Source: Bradyrhizobium guangzhouense (lineage in GTDB: Bacteria > Pseudomonadota > Alphaproteobacteria > Rhizobiales > Xanthobacteraceae). Taken from it: a stretch of DNA of 64,000 nucleotides. The notes below the pieces were generated by a model, which saw only the letters and a list, made by a program, of their open reading frames with translations, did not search any database and was not told the DNA's origin. The position numbers and the translations under genes are program-made. Below are positions 1-8,575 of this stretch, one piece after another (position 1 is the stretch's first letter; every line of letters begins with the position of its first letter). The DNA lies in assembly GCF_004114955.1 (NCBI RefSeq), contig NZ_CP030053.1, forward strand, positions 1,178,001-1,242,000, read 5' to 3'.

Positions 1-72
1 GATCGTGCTCGGATGGGCGGCGGCAACGGCGGCATCGTAGAGCGCGCGGAGCAGGGGACGTCGGTCGGTCAT
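1..72 (-). CDS. Glycerate kinase-like protein, N-terminal fragment
   Basis: Only the first 24 codons lie in the window; the gene runs off the left edge. The leftward reading MTDRRPLLRALYDAAVAAAH resembles the start of MOFRL-family glycerate 2-kinases (TtuD/GckA type), which phosphorylate glycerate in the cytoplasm. The start is an ATG preceded by AAGG at a suitable distance. An inverted repeat (GGCATGGAC/GTCCATGCC) lies about 42 bases upstream. The family call rests on a short N-terminus recalled from memory, so it is tentative. Confidence 0.45.
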   Translation of the reverse strand, partial: MTDRRPLLRALYDAAVAAAHPSTI

Positions 73-113
73 GACGATGGCCTTGGGCAAACTCTTGAGC
101 AGACTAAAGCTGT

Positions 114-151
114 GGCATGGACGTCGCCATGTCCAAGCCCATGTCCATGCC
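114..151. promoter_or_regulatory. Inverted repeat upstream of the glycerate kinase-like gene
   Basis: The arms GGCATGGAC (114-122) and GTCCATGCC (143-151) are perfect complements. The spacer holds one more CATGTCC. It sits in the 5' region of the leftward gene that starts at 72, where a regulator operator would be expected. No known consensus was matched. Confidence 0.3.
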
Positions 152-230
152 TAGCGCATCGGACGCAAAAGGGTAAGCAGCCTTTACCATCATTCGATTG
201 TGCAATCGCGTGATGACGTCAGGCGCAGCG

Positions 231-262
231 AAAAGCCCCCTGCGATCGCCTCGCAGGGGGCC
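231..262 (-). terminator. Rho-independent terminator after binding protein 1
   Basis: Read leftward, a GC-rich stem (GCCCCCTGCGA pairing with TCGCAGGGGGC) is followed by TTTTCG. It lies about 30 bases past the stop of the last binding-protein gene and closes the leftward transporter cluster. Confidence 0.8.
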
Positions 263-289
263 TCGGTCGCGCCGCAAACTGTATGGGTA

Positions 290-1519
290 TTAGCCGCCGG
301 CGTCGGCGCTGATCACGTCGCCGAACAGTTCCCAGCGCTCGCCCTTGAACTTCTCGAGCTGGAGCTGGCTGATCGGCGCGAAGTCGTTCGGGCCGGTGTT
401 GATCTTGATGCCGGGCAGCAGCGCCTCGGTGCGATAGTCCTTCATGCTGGCTGCCTGCTTCATGATGTTCTCGCGGGTGAGGTCATCGCCGCAATTCTTC
501 AGCACGTGGACCAGCGTCTGCGCCACCGCGAAGCCGACGATGGTGCCCTTGTCGAGCTTGTCGCCGTCCGGGAAGTATTTGTCCATGAAGGCCAAGAACT
601 CCTTCATGCCGGCATCGTTTTTCCATTCCGGATCGGACACGTCCTTGAGATAGTCGGCCGAGATGATGTCCTGGCCGTTCTCAAAGCCGGCGGGCTTCAT
701 CACGCTGCCGACGGAGGCGGAGACGTTGTTGAGGAAGTGCAGCGGCTTCCAGCCGATCTCGGCATTCTTCTTGATCGCCTGCGCGGCGAATTTCGGCGTC
801 GTGATGTTCATGAACACGTCGGCACCGGTCGACTTCAGCCTGACGATGTGGCTGTCGATCGTCGGCTCGGAGGTCTCGTAGCTTTCCTCGGCAACGATCA
901 TCGAGGACGCCTTGGCGCCGAGGCCGTCCTTGAGGCCCTTCAGATAGTCCTTGCCGTAATCGTCGTTCTGGTAGAGCACCGCGATCTTGGCGTCCGGCTT
1001 GTTCTTGAGCAGCCACTTTGCGTAGATCTGCGTCTCGCTCTGATAGTTGGGCTGCCAGCCCATGGTCCAGGGGAAGTTCTGCGGGTCGTTCCATTTGGTG
1101 GCGCCCGTGGCGACGAACAGCTGCGGCACCTTCTTGGTGTTCATGTATTTGTGGATCGCCGAGTTCGGCGGCGTGCCGAGCGAGTTGAAGATGAACAGCA
1201 CCTCGTCGCTCTCGACCAGCTTGCGCGCCTGCTCCACCGTCTTCGGCGGCGAATAGGCATCGTCGTAAGAGATGAAGTTGATCTTGCGGCCGTTGATGCC
1301 GCCTTCGTCGTTGATCTTCTTGAAATAGGCGGCTTCTGTCCGCCCGATGATGCCATAAGCGGAAGCCGGTCCGCTGTAGGGCATGATGTTGCCGACCTTG
1401 ATCTCGGTGTCGGTCGCGCCGGTATCGTATTTCTTCTGGGCCGATGCGATGGAGGTCGTGGCCGCGAACAGCGCGAGCGCAAGGGACGCAGCCGCAAATT
1501 TGCCGGTGACAGCAGGCAT
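290..1519 (-). CDS. ABC transporter periplasmic binding protein (liv/HAAT type), paralog 1
   Basis: A 409-residue type I periplasmic binding protein (Peripla_BP_6 / Leu-Ile-Val-binding fold) that would deliver a ligand to the LivHMGF-type permease encoded upstream. A Sec signal peptide of about 26 residues ends in IASA and is followed by QKKYDTGATDTEIKVGNIMP, a segment almost identical in the other three paralogs. The ATG chosen is preceded by GGGAG; an in-frame extension of 56 residues upstream lacks a ribosome site and would bury the signal peptide. It is last of four tandem paralogs and lies between terminators, so it may have its own promoter. The ligand is not readable; the neighbouring beta-oxidation operon suggests dicarboxylates or fatty acids rather than amino acids. 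Confidence 0.9.
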   Translation of the reverse strand: MPAVTGKFAAASLALALFAATTSIASAQKKYDTGATDTEIKVGNIMPYSGPASAYGIIGRTEAAYFKKINDEGGINGRKINFISYDDAYSPPKTVEQARKLVESDEVLFIFNSLGTPPNSAIHKYMNTKKVPQLFVATGATKWNDPQNFPWTMGWQPNYQSETQIYAKWLLKNKPDAKIAVLYQNDDYGKDYLKGLKDGLGAKASSMIVAEESYETSEPTIDSHIVRLKSTGADVFMNITTPKFAAQAIKKNAEIGWKPLHFLNNVSASVGSVMKPAGFENGQDIISADYLKDVSDPEWKNDAGMKEFLAFMDKYFPDGDKLDKGTIVGFAVAQTLVHVLKNCGDDLTRENIMKQAASMKDYRTEALLPGIKINTGPNDFAPISQLQLEKFKGERWELFGDVISADAGG

Positions 1520-1624
1520 TCCAATCTCCCTGATTTTTTCTTGGTGTGTGCGCTCCTTTTCTTGGCTCGATTGTTCTTGGGCTGCGCGGATGCAATTCAA
1601 TACGATTTGGCTGATGGCTTCAAG

Positions 1625-1655
1625 AAAAAGCCCCTGCGACCAAGTCGCAGGGGCT
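1625..1655 (-). terminator. Rho-independent terminator after binding protein 2
   Basis: Leftward stem AGCCCCTGCGACTTGGTCGC with its GCAGGGGC partner is followed by TTTTTCTT. It separates paralog 2 from paralog 1, so the two genes are probably expressed to different levels or from different promoters. Confidence 0.8.
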
Positions 1656-1732
1656 GCTCCTTTAGTAGTCAGGTTCGGCCGTCTCACGCCGGTAGCCGGC
1701 GCCTCCTCCCATTGCGGAGGCGCAGCCTGCCG

Positions 1733-2962
1733 TTAACCACTGACGTCGCCGCTGATCACGTCACCGAACAGCTCCCAGGTGTCTCCCTTGAACCGCATGA
1801 GTTGCAGCTGCGAAATGGGGGCAAAATCGGTCGGGCTGGTGTTGATCTGGACGCCCGGCAACAGGCCGCCGACCGTGGCATTCTTGATGTTGGCCGCCTG
1901 CTTCATGATGTTCGCGCGCGTCAGGTCGTCGCCGCATTGCTTGAGCACCTGGACCAGGCTCTGGGACACTGCGTAGCCGTACATGACGTTGGCGTCGGTG
2001 CGATTGGCCTCGGGGTAGTACTTGTCCAGGAACGCGTTCCAGGCCTTCAGGTCGTCGGTGTTCTTCCATTGCGGGTCGGTCGGGTCCTTGATGTAGGCCG
2101 ACGAGATGATGCCCTGCGAGGCCTCCATCCCGGCCGGCTTGATCGTGGCGCCGATCGAGGAAGACACGTTGTTGAGGAAGTGGGTCGGTTTCCATTCGAT
2201 CTCGGCGATCTTCTTGATGGCCTGGGCCGCGAACTTCGGAATCGACGCGTCGAAGAACACGTCGGCGCCGGAGGCCTTCAGCTTGAGGATGTGTGAATCG
2301 ATGGTCGGCTCGGTCGTCTCGTAGCTCTCCTCCGCGACGATCATCGAGGCGGCCTTGGCGCCAAGCCCGTCCTTCAGGCCCTTGACGTAGTCCTTGCCGT
2401 AATCGTCGTTCTGATAGAGCACCGCGATCTTGGCGTTGGGCATGTTCTGCAGGATGTACTTCGCGTAGATGTGCGCTTCGCTCTGGTAGTTGGGCTGCCA
2501 GCCTATGGTCCACGGGAATTCCTTGGGGTCGTTCCACTTGGTGGCGCCGGTGGCCACGAAGAGCTGTGGCACCTTCTTCGTGTTCATGTATTTGTGGATC
2601 GCCGAGTTCGGCGGCGTGCCGAGCGAGTTGAAGATGAACAGGACCTCGTCGCTCTCGACCAGCTTGCGGGCCTGCTCGACCGTCTTCGGCGGCGAGTAGC
2701 CGTCGTCATACGAGATGAAATTGATCTTGCGGCCGTTGATGCCGCCTTCGGCGTTGATCTTGTCGAAGTAGGCGGCTTCCGTCTTGCCGATCACGCTGTA
2801 GGAGGACGCGGGCCCGCTGTAGGGCATGATGTTGCCGATCTTGATCTCGGTATCGGTCGCGCCGGTGTCGTATTTCTTCTGGGCGAGTGCCGCCGTAGAC
2901 AGCGTCACGGCGAGTACCAGGGCAGCCGAAAACGCTCCCCTCCGCATGCGGATGGAATCCAT
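1733..2962 (-). CDS. ABC transporter periplasmic binding protein (liv/HAAT type), paralog 2
   Basis: A 409-residue type I periplasmic binding protein with a signal peptide that begins MDSIRMRRGAFSAALVLAV and is cleaved after ALA, before QKKYDTG. The ATG follows AAGGAG with an 8-base gap, which favours it over an upstream in-frame start. It matches paralogs 1, 3 and 4 over the whole length, including the YSPPKTVEQARKLVESDEVL and NDDYGKDY segments. Differences cluster after residue 200 (for example SIPKFAAQAIKKIAEIEWKP), the half of the protein that could alter ligand choice. It lies in the transporter cluster, with 372 bases before the next paralog. The ligand is unknown. Confidence 0.9.
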   Translation of the reverse strand: MDSIRMRRGAFSAALVLAVTLSTAALAQKKYDTGATDTEIKIGNIMPYSGPASSYSVIGKTEAAYFDKINAEGGINGRKINFISYDDGYSPPKTVEQARKLVESDEVLFIFNSLGTPPNSAIHKYMNTKKVPQLFVATGATKWNDPKEFPWTIGWQPNYQSEAHIYAKYILQNMPNAKIAVLYQNDDYGKDYVKGLKDGLGAKAASMIVAEESYETTEPTIDSHILKLKASGADVFFDASIPKFAAQAIKKIAEIEWKPTHFLNNVSSSIGATIKPAGMEASQGIISSAYIKDPTDPQWKNTDDLKAWNAFLDKYYPEANRTDANVMYGYAVSQSLVQVLKQCGDDLTRANIMKQAANIKNATVGGLLPGVQINTSPTDFAPISQLQLMRFKGDTWELFGDVISGDVSG

Positions 2963-3334
2963 GTGCTGATCTCCTTGGATCCGTTGAATGTGTCGCTGCT
3001 TGCTGATCGGGAGCTCTTTGTCGGCTCCGGGCAACATTCAATGCCCTTCCCTCATCGCCAGCAAGCGACGGATTCGTGAGAAGGCAGCACCGAGGATTTA
3101 TCTTTAGTCGAATGGTCGCGAGCGGCGTTGAAGGCGCCGGGATGTTCTTGTCGGGCGTGCCGAGCCGGGGGCGATGGTAACGAAGCCGCGGCGTACTCGC
3201 GTCTTGCTTTGCAGCAAGCCTTTCAGGCGACGTCGGATTCCCTGCCGAACCGAAACATTGGCAAGGCCCGGGAGGACGTTGGCGAAAGTTGAGGCGACTG
3301 CGTGCGTCGATCTGTGATTGCGAGGCGGAGGATG
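2963..3334. other. Intergenic gap between binding proteins 2 and 3
   Basis: This 372-base stretch holds no convincing gene. It must contain the 5' region of paralog 2, but no promoter with a good match to a sigma-70 consensus was recognised. No terminator with a T-run was seen after paralog 3, unlike the other three paralogs. Confidence 0.5.
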
Positions 3335-4561
3335 CTAGTGGCCGGGATCGCTCGAGATGATGTCGCCGAACAATTCCCAGGCCTTGCCCTTGAACCGCAT
3401 CATCTGGAGCTGCTCGATCGGGGCGAAATCGTCGGGCGCGGTGTTGATCTTGATGCCGGGCAGCAGCGTGTCGGGCGCGAAGTCCTTCAGCGAAGCGGCC
3501 TGCTTCATGACGTTGTCACGGGTGAGGTTGTCGCCGCACATCTGCAGCACCTTCACCATGGTCTGCGCCGCGGCGTAGCCGAACACGATGCCGGCATCGA
3601 GCTTGTTGGCCTTCGGATAGTAGTCCGCGAGGAAGCTGTAGAACTTCTTCATGCCGTCATCGGCATTCCATTGCGGGTCGGAGCCGTCCTTGATGTAGGT
3701 CGCCGACAGAATGCCTTGCGAGATCTCGAAGCCCGCGGGCTCGATCACGCCGCCGACGGAGGCCGAGACGTTGGAGATGATGTGGATCGGGTGCCAGTTG
3801 ATCTCGGCCGCCTTCTTGATCGCCTGCGCCGCGAATTTCGGCGTGGAGATGCTGATGAGGACGTCTGCGCCTGCGGCCTTCAGCTTCACGACGTGCTCGT
3901 CGACCGCGGGCTCGGAGGTGTCGTAGGGCTCCTGCAGCACGATCATCGAGGCCTTGGGGCCGAGCCCTTCCTTCAGCCCGTTCAGATAGTCCTTGCCGAA
4001 ATCGTCGTTCTGGTAGAGCACGCCGATCTTCGCGTCCGGCTTTACCTTCATGATGTATTTGGCGTAGATCTGCGCCTCGCCCGCGTAGCTCGGCTGCCAG
4101 CCCATGGTCCAGGGATACTGCTTCGGATCGTTCCACTTGGACGCGCCGCTCGCCACGAACAATTGCGGCACCTTCTTCTCGTTCATGTATTTGCGGATGG
4201 CGCCGTTGGTGGAGGTGCCGAGCGAGCCGAAGATCAACAGCACGTTGTCGCTTTCGACCAGCTTGCGCGCCTGCTCCACCGTCTTCGGCGGCGAATAGGC
4301 GTCGTCATACGAGATGAACTTGATCTTGCGGCCGTTGATGCCGCCCTCGGCATTGACCTTGTTGAAATAGGCTTCTTCGGCCTTGCCGATCACGGCATAG
4401 GCGGAGGCCGGGCCGCTATAGGGCATGATGTTGCCGATCTTGATTTCGGTATCGGAGGCGCCGCTGTCGTAGGATTTCTGTGCCAGCGCGGGACTGCTCA
4501 TTGCAGCGCACAATGCGAATGCGGCCGATATCACCGCAACCTGAAATCGAACGACGGCCAT
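3335..4561 (-). CDS. ABC transporter periplasmic binding protein (liv/HAAT type), paralog 3
   Basis: A 408-residue type I periplasmic binding protein, the most diverged of the four: the mature start reads QKSYDSGASDTEIKIGNIMP rather than QKKYDTGATDTEIK. A signal peptide of about 27 residues ends SPALA. The ATG is preceded by AGGAG. It keeps the shared core (YSPPKTVEQARKLVES, FVASGASKWNDPKQYPWTMG, NDDFGKDYLNGLKEG). It lies downstream of paralog 4 and its terminator in the leftward cluster. It probably shares the LivHMGF permease with the others while binding a different or overlapping ligand; that is inference. Confidence 0.9.
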   Translation of the reverse strand: MAVVRFQVAVISAAFALCAAMSSPALAQKSYDSGASDTEIKIGNIMPYSGPASAYAVIGKAEEAYFNKVNAEGGINGRKIKFISYDDAYSPPKTVEQARKLVESDNVLLIFGSLGTSTNGAIRKYMNEKKVPQLFVASGASKWNDPKQYPWTMGWQPSYAGEAQIYAKYIMKVKPDAKIGVLYQNDDFGKDYLNGLKEGLGPKASMIVLQEPYDTSEPAVDEHVVKLKAAGADVLISISTPKFAAQAIKKAAEINWHPIHIISNVSASVGGVIEPAGFEISQGILSATYIKDGSDPQWNADDGMKKFYSFLADYYPKANKLDAGIVFGYAAAQTMVKVLQMCGDNLTRDNVMKQAASLKDFAPDTLLPGIKINTAPDDFAPIEQLQMMRFKGKAWELFGDIISSDPGH

Positions 4562-4621
4562 TGCACTCCTGCCTCACCTGGATCGGCGTCGCATTGAACA
4601 AGATTGATATCCGCCGTCAAC

Positions 4622-4652
4622 AAAAAGCCCCCGCGATCGCTCGCGGGGGCCT
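4622..4652 (-). terminator. Rho-independent terminator after binding protein 4
   Basis: Leftward GC stem (GCCCCCGCGAG pairing with CGCGGGGGC) is followed by TTTTTGTTG. It lies about 30 bases past the stop of paralog 4 and marks the likely end of the livG-to-paralog-4 transcript. Confidence 0.8.
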
Positions 4653-4680
4653 CGTCAGTTTGGACTATTGCAACGACGCG

Positions 4681-5910
4681 CTATTCCGGCGCGACGTCGC
4701 CGCTCATGATGTCGCCGAACTGTTCCCACTTCTCGCCCTTGAACCGCTGCATCTGCAGCTGGCTGATCGGGGCGAAGTCGTTCGGTCCGGTGTTGATCTT
4801 GACCCCAGGCAGCAGCGTATCCGGCGCAAAATCCTTCAGGCTCGCCGCCTGCTTCATCAAATTGGCGCGGGTGAGATCGTCGCCGCATTGTTCCAGCGCC
4901 TTGACCAGCGTCTGTGCGGCACCGTAGCCGTAGACGATGCTGGAGTCGGTCTTGTCGGCGCCGGGCATGTACTTGTCGAGGAACTCGACCCACTTTTTCA
5001 TGCCGGCATCGTCAGCCCAGCGCGGATCGGCGCCATCCTTGGCGTAGGCCGCCGACAGCACACCCTGGGACGCCTCGAAACCGGCCGGCTTCATCACGCT
5101 GCCGACCGAGGCCGACACGTTGGTGATGATCTGCAGCGGCTTCCAGCCGAGCTCGGCGGTCTTCTTGATGGTCTGGGCGCCGAATTTCGGCGTCGTGTAG
5201 ATCAGCAGCACGTCGGGATTGGCGGCCTTGATCTTGACGATGTGGCCGTCGATCGATGGCTCGGAGACCTCATAGCTTTCTTCCATGATGATCGTCGATG
5301 CCGCCTTGGCCCCCAAACCGTCCTTGGTGCCCTTGAGGTAGTCTTTGCCGAAATCGTCGTTCTGATAGAGGATCGCGACCTTGGCGTCGGGCTTCTCCTT
5401 CATCAGCCATTTGGCATAGATCTGCGCTTCGCTCTGGTAGGAGGGCTGCCAGCCCATGGTCCAGGGGAAGTTCTTCGGGTCGTTCCACTTGGTGGCGCCG
5501 GTGGCGACGAACAGCTGCGGGATCTTCTTGGCGTTGAGGTACTTCTGGATCGCGGTGTTCGAGGGCGTGCCGAGCGGGTTGAAGACGGCGAGCACCTCGT
5601 CGCTCTCGACCAGCTTGCGGACCTGCTCCACGGCCTTCGGCGGCGAATAGCCGTCATCATAGGTGACAAAGACGATCTTGCGGCCGTTGATGCCGCCCTT
5701 GTCGTTGATCATCTTGAAATAGGCTTCTTCGGTCTTGCCGATGACGCCATAGGCCGATGCCGGACCGCTGTACGGCATGATGTTGCCGATCTTGATCTCG
5801 GTATCGGTCGCGCCGGTGTCGTATTTCTTCTGGGCGAGGGCGGCAGTGGAGGCGAGCGTGGCGACCGCCGTTATGAGTGCGGCGGTTCGCAGTGTTCTTA
5901 CGAAAGGCAA
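4681..5910 (-). CDS. ABC transporter periplasmic binding protein (liv/HAAT type), paralog 4
   Basis: A 409-residue type I periplasmic binding protein. It starts at TTG: AAGGAG lies six bases upstream and no in-frame ATG or GTG fits. The signal peptide (MPFVRTLRTAALITAVATLA) is cleaved after ALA, before QKKYDTG. It is the paralog closest to the permease: livM ends only 41 bases upstream and a terminator follows, so it is probably the main binding protein of the operon. The C-terminus (PISQLQMQRFKGEKWEQFGD) is conserved among all four. Confidence 0.9.
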   Translation of the reverse strand: MPFVRTLRTAALITAVATLASTAALAQKKYDTGATDTEIKIGNIMPYSGPASAYGVIGKTEEAYFKMINDKGGINGRKIVFVTYDDGYSPPKAVEQVRKLVESDEVLAVFNPLGTPSNTAIQKYLNAKKIPQLFVATGATKWNDPKNFPWTMGWQPSYQSEAQIYAKWLMKEKPDAKVAILYQNDDFGKDYLKGTKDGLGAKAASTIIMEESYEVSEPSIDGHIVKIKAANPDVLLIYTTPKFGAQTIKKTAELGWKPLQIITNVSASVGSVMKPAGFEASQGVLSAAYAKDGADPRWADDAGMKKWVEFLDKYMPGADKTDSSIVYGYGAAQTLVKALEQCGDDLTRANLMKQAASLKDFAPDTLLPGVKINTGPNDFAPISQLQMQRFKGEKWEQFGDIMSGDVAPE

Positions 5911-5951
5911 TTGGGTCTCCTTGGTTGAAACGACAGTCTTGGTGAAGTGGG

Positions 5952-6968
5952 TCAGTTCTTCCTGAACCTGCCTGCGAATTGCTGGCCCAGGATCGCGACC
6001 TGCCTTGCGCCATGCGGCACGAGGTAGATGACGAGGAACAGGAGCACGCCGAACACGGCGCCGGAGAGGCCCTTGGAGATGCCTTCGGCGATGTTGGGCA
6101 CGAAGATGATGAAGGCGGCACCGACGATCGAACCCGGCAGCCAGCCGACGCCGCCGACCACCATGCCGAGGAACAGCTGGATCGCGAGCGTGATGGTGAA
6201 GCTGTCGGGCGCGACGAACTGCACCGCGATGGCGCTGAGGCCGCCGGCGACGCCGGTGATGCCGGCGGAGACGCCGAAGGCGAGCGTCTTGTAGAGAGCG
6301 ACATTGACGCCCATCGCGGAGGCCGCGATCTCATTGTCGCGGATCGCCATGAAGGCGCGGCCCGAGCGGGAGCGCAGCAGGTTGACCGAGAAGATGTAGA
6401 TCGCGAGCACGACGACGAGCGTGAAGTAATACAGCCACATGTCCTGCGACATCGGCAGCCCGAACGGCGCATCCGGCTTGGTGACGACCAGGCCCTGCAC
6501 GCCGCCGGTCCAGGGCTCGAGGAAGTTCAGCTTGAGCAGCTGCGGCATCGCGGTGGCGAGCGCGAAGGTCGCGAGCGCGAGATAGACGCCGGAGAGCCGC
6601 AGCGCCGGCTGGCCGAACAGGAAGCCCACGCCGAAGCAAAGCACGCCCGCAGCCGGCAGACAGAGGAAGTAGGGGATGTTGAACTGCTCCATCATCACCG
6701 CGGTGATGTAGGCGCCGATGCCGTAGAACGCGCTCTGGCCGAGCGAGAACTGGCCGCTCCCGCCGGTCAGGATGTTGAGCGCCAGCACCGCGAGGCCCAG
6801 ATAAAGCAGCTGGGTCAGCTGGAAGATCACGAAATTCTTCGCGAACACCGGCACGACGAGGAGAAGCAGCAGCACCACCACCGAGGTGCCCGTGCCCAGC
6901 GTCATGGCCCGCTTCGGCACGGCCTCGACGGCCGGGGCTTCCGTGACGACGTCTTCGACAGCGCTCAT
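5952..6968 (-). CDS. livM: Branched-chain-type ABC transporter permease LivM
   Basis: A 338-residue inner-membrane permease of the LivM family. A polar N-terminus of about 25 residues is followed by multiple hydrophobic helices and the conserved GGSGQFSLGQSAFYGIGAYI segment. The ATG at 6968 begins two bases after the livH stop; a TTG two codons upstream is less likely. It pairs with LivH to form the membrane channel, driven by the LivG and LivF ATPases. The name refers to family; the substrate here may be a dicarboxylate or another acid. Confidence 0.9.
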   Translation of the reverse strand: MSAVEDVVTEAPAVEAVPKRAMTLGTGTSVVVLLLLLVVPVFAKNFVIFQLTQLLYLGLAVLALNILTGGSGQFSLGQSAFYGIGAYITAVMMEQFNIPYFLCLPAAGVLCFGVGFLFGQPALRLSGVYLALATFALATAMPQLLKLNFLEPWTGGVQGLVVTKPDAPFGLPMSQDMWLYYFTLVVVLAIYIFSVNLLRSRSGRAFMAIRDNEIAASAMGVNVALYKTLAFGVSAGITGVAGGLSAIAVQFVAPDSFTITLAIQLFLGMVVGGVGWLPGSIVGAAFIIFVPNIAEGISKGLSGAVFGVLLFLVIYLVPHGARQVAILGQQFAGRFRKN

Positions 6969-6970
6969 GA

Positions 6971-7849
6971 TCAAACTCGCTTGACGATGTGCCGGCCGAA
7001 CAGACCAGCGGGTTTGACGACCAGGACGGAGATGATCAGCGCGAGCGCGATCGGGAGTTTCAGCTCGTTGCCGACGCCGGGGATGTAGGTGCCGGCGAGG
7101 TTCTCGAAGATGCCCATCAGGAAACCGCCGACCACGGCGCCGAACGGGCTGGTCAGCCCGCCGAGCACGGCTGCGGCGAAGCCGTAGAGCAGCACGCCGC
7201 CCATCATGTTGGGCTCCAGGAATACGACCGGGGCGATCAGCATGCCGGCAATGGCGCCGATCGCGGAAGCCATGCCCCAGCCGAGCGCGATCATCCAGCT
7301 CGTGTTGATGCCGACGAGACGGGCCGATTCAGGCAGCGAGGCGGCAGCCCGCATCGCAAGTCCGATCCGCGTGTACTGGAAGAAGAAGAACAGGCCGATC
7401 AGGAGCAGCACTGTGACGCCGATCATGCCCGCCTGGTGGGTCGAGATCAGCTGGCTGCCGAGGAACGGTGAGGAGCCGAACGGGGTCGGATATTGCTTGA
7501 TGGTGAAGTCCCAGATCAGGCCAGCCGACGAGTTGATGATCGAAAACAGCGCAATGAAGCCCGCGACATTGGTCAGGATCGGCGCCTTGGCGAGCGGTTT
7601 GAACAGGATGCGCTCGATGGCAACGCCGCCGACGAAGGCGAACACCAGCGTGATCACGAAGGCGCCCCAATAGGGCACGCCCCACTGCATCAGCTGCCAG
7701 GAGACGAAGGTCGAGAACATCGCCATCTCGCCTTGCGCGAAGTTGAGGTGGTCGATCGCCTGGTAGATCATGACCACCGCGAGCGCCATGCAGGCGTAGA
7801 TGGCGCCCGTGGCAATCCCGGCCAGGACCTGGTTGGTAAACAGTTCCAT
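6971..7849 (-). CDS. livH: Branched-chain-type ABC transporter permease LivH
   Basis: A 292-residue inner-membrane permease of the LivH family, with the hallmark IDHLNFAQGEMAMFSTFVSW near residue 32 and about eight hydrophobic segments. GGAG sits eight bases before the ATG, and the gene lies 12 bases after livF. It is co-transcribed with livG, livF, livM and the adjacent binding protein. It forms the second half of the membrane channel. Confidence 0.92.
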   Translation of the reverse strand: MELFTNQVLAGIATGAIYACMALAVVMIYQAIDHLNFAQGEMAMFSTFVSWQLMQWGVPYWGAFVITLVFAFVGGVAIERILFKPLAKAPILTNVAGFIALFSIINSSAGLIWDFTIKQYPTPFGSSPFLGSQLISTHQAGMIGVTVLLLIGLFFFFQYTRIGLAMRAAASLPESARLVGINTSWMIALGWGMASAIGAIAGMLIAPVVFLEPNMMGGVLLYGFAAAVLGGLTSPFGAVVGGFLMGIFENLAGTYIPGVGNELKLPIALALIISVLVVKPAGLFGRHIVKRV

Positions 7850-7861
7850 CGTGCCGGCTCC

Positions 7862-8575
7862 TCAGTAACCCAGATAGGATTTGCGGATTTCTTCGTTGTT
7901 CGCGATGTCCTTGGCGTTGCCGGACATCACGATACGACCGGTCTCGATCACATAGGCCTGGTCGGCGAGCTCCAGCGCGAGCTGGGCGTTCTGCTCGACC
8001 ACCAGGATCGACACCTTGTCCTCGCGGTTGATCTTACCGAGGATGCCGAACAGGTCGCGCACGACCAGCGGCGCGAGTCCGAAGGACGGTTCGTCGAGCA
8101 GCATCAGCCGCGGCCGCAGCATCAGCGCACGCGCGACCGCGAGCATCTGCTGCTCGCCGCCGGACAGCGTGCCGGCCTGCTGGGTATGCCGCTGCTTCAA
8201 CACCGGGAAATGCGCGTACATGCGCTCGATGTCGGAGATGATGCCCGCATTGTCCTTGCGGGTGATGGCGCCCAACTGCAGGTTCTCCTCCACCGTCATG
8301 GTGGTGAAGGTGCCGCGGCCCTGCGGCACATGGGCGATGCCGAAGCGCACGATGCTTTCGGTCGATTTGTTGTTCAGCGGCTGGCCGTCGAACTCGATGC
8401 CGCCGGTGGAGCGCACCATGTTGCAGATCGCGCGCAGCGTCGTGGTCTTGCCGGCGCCGTTGGCACCCAGCAGCGTCGTCAGCGAGCCTTCGTTGAGCGA
8501 GAAGGAGAGGCCGTGGAGCGCCTGGACCTGGCCGTAATAGGCGCGCAGGTCCTTGACGTTGAGCAGAACGGTCAT
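7862..8575 (-). CDS. livF: ABC transporter ATP-binding protein LivF
   Basis: A 237-residue ATPase of the LivF family that powers uptake through LivHM at the cytoplasmic face. It has Walker A GANGAGKTT (about residues 36-44), the signature LSGGEQQM (about 137) and Walker B LMLLDEPSFGLAP. Its start overlaps the livG stop as ATGA, which indicates translational coupling. The C-terminus NNEEIRKSYLGY is typical of LivF. Confidence 0.93.
   Translation of the reverse strand: MTVLLNVKDLRAYYGQVQALHGLSFSLNEGSLTTLLGANGAGKTTTLRAICNMVRSTGGIEFDGQPLNNKSTESIVRFGIAHVPQGRGTFTTMTVEENLQLGAITRKDNAGIISDIERMYAHFPVLKQRHTQQAGTLSGGEQQMLAVARALMLRPRLMLLDEPSFGLAPLVVRDLFGILGKINREDKVSILVVEQNAQLALELADQAYVIETGRIVMSGNAKDIANNEEIRKSYLGY

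Noticed and set aside
200..2296. A 698-codon open frame on the plus strand
   Set aside because: It is antisense to two binding-protein genes with signal peptides and ribosome sites. Its product is rich in Arg, Asp, Leu and Val in the pattern of reverse-frame reading of GC-rich genes.
2993..3068. A possible inverted repeat in the gap between binding proteins 2 and 3
   Set aside because: The arms TCGCTGCTTGCTGAT and ATCGCCAGCAAGCGA pair only with a gap and mismatches, so it is not convincing.
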